Assembly (NCBI GenBank): GCA_937892955.1
Contig: CALBKH010000014.1
Location: forward strand, 1 to 5,194
Reading direction: 5' to 3'
Origin: an uncultured Alphaproteobacteria bacterium
GTDB lineage: Bacteria > Pseudomonadota > Alphaproteobacteria > Rhizobiales > Ancalomicrobiaceae
Length of the DNA: 5,194 nucleotides
In this document: positions 5,176 to 5,194 of the stretch, piece by piece
Layout of the letters: every line of letters starts with the position of its first letter
How positions within the stretch are numbered: position 1 is the first letter of the stretch
Position numbers and translations under genes: made by a program
Notes under the pieces: model-generated
Told to the model about the DNA's origin: nothing
Databases searched by the model: none
The model's input: only the letters and a program-made list of their open reading frames with translations

Positions 5176-5194
5176 TTTGGGGGTACGCTCATTT
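5140..5194 (-). tRNA. tRNA-Ser, 3' part (probably GCU isoacceptor), cut by window end
   Basis: On the minus strand the end reads as the 3' half of a class II tRNA. AAATGAG is the anticodon-arm 3' strand. Then comes a long variable arm, GTACCC and GGGTAC paired around CCAAAA. A perfect T-arm follows (GAGGG, TTCGAAT, CCCTC), then acceptor strand CGTCTCC, discriminator G and an encoded CCA at 5142-5140. The long variable arm leaves Ser, Leu or Tyr, and G before CCA points to serine. The anticodon lies beyond the window. The A-rich bases before ATGAG fit a GCU anticodon loop (..GCUAA), which is inferred only. This gene is the likely integration target for the elements to its left. Confidence 0.85.

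Overview
The window is GC-rich accessory DNA from a bacterium. It looks like a small integration hotspot next to a serine tRNA gene, not a housekeeping region. The gene families present are common in Alphaproteobacteria: a MazE/MazF pair with a DUF3018-type antitoxin, an IS3-family transposase, and the DUF3489-DUF2924-recombinase trio. They also occur in other GC-rich phyla such as Actinobacteria and Planctomycetes, so I do not assign a species.

Left to right: the window opens with the last codons and right inverted-repeat end of an IS3-family insertion sequence (1-219). At 305-535 lies the first copy of a diverged direct repeat of about 230 bp, ending in a decayed fragment of a tRNA-Ser 3' end (minus strand). 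Next, on the minus strand, comes a MazF-type toxin (695-1048) overlapping its MazE-type antitoxin (1045-1269), with a perfect 12-bp palindrome in the antitoxin leader. Also on the minus strand is the frameshifted, N-terminally truncated end of a superfamily II helicase (1375 to about 1832). From about 1836 a plus-strand module begins. It has a leader that can fold into three consecutive hairpins (1941-2036), a DUF3489 winged-helix protein, a DUF2924 protein and a 601-residue large serine recombinase. The three genes are tightly coupled and followed by a strong GC hairpin. The second copy of the direct repeat (4945-5175) runs without any length change into the 3' half of an apparently intact tRNA-Ser gene (minus strand, cut by the window end).

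The two repeat copies are exactly 4640 bp apart, with about 85% identity and no indels over 231 bp. Each ends in tRNA-Ser 3' sequence. The simplest reading is that 541-5139 is an element, or one unit of a tandem stack of elements, inserted at the tRNA-Ser 3' end. It carries a toxin-antitoxin pair, a ruined helicase and a serine-recombinase operon. The shared sequence extends about 195 bp beyond the tRNA itself, which a single simple integration does not explain. It suggests successive insertions of related elements. No tyrosine integrase, the usual tRNA-targeting enzyme, is visible, so whether the serine recombinase made these junctions is open. The least explained signals are the structured leader of the recombinase operon and the long indel-free repeat beside the tRNA.
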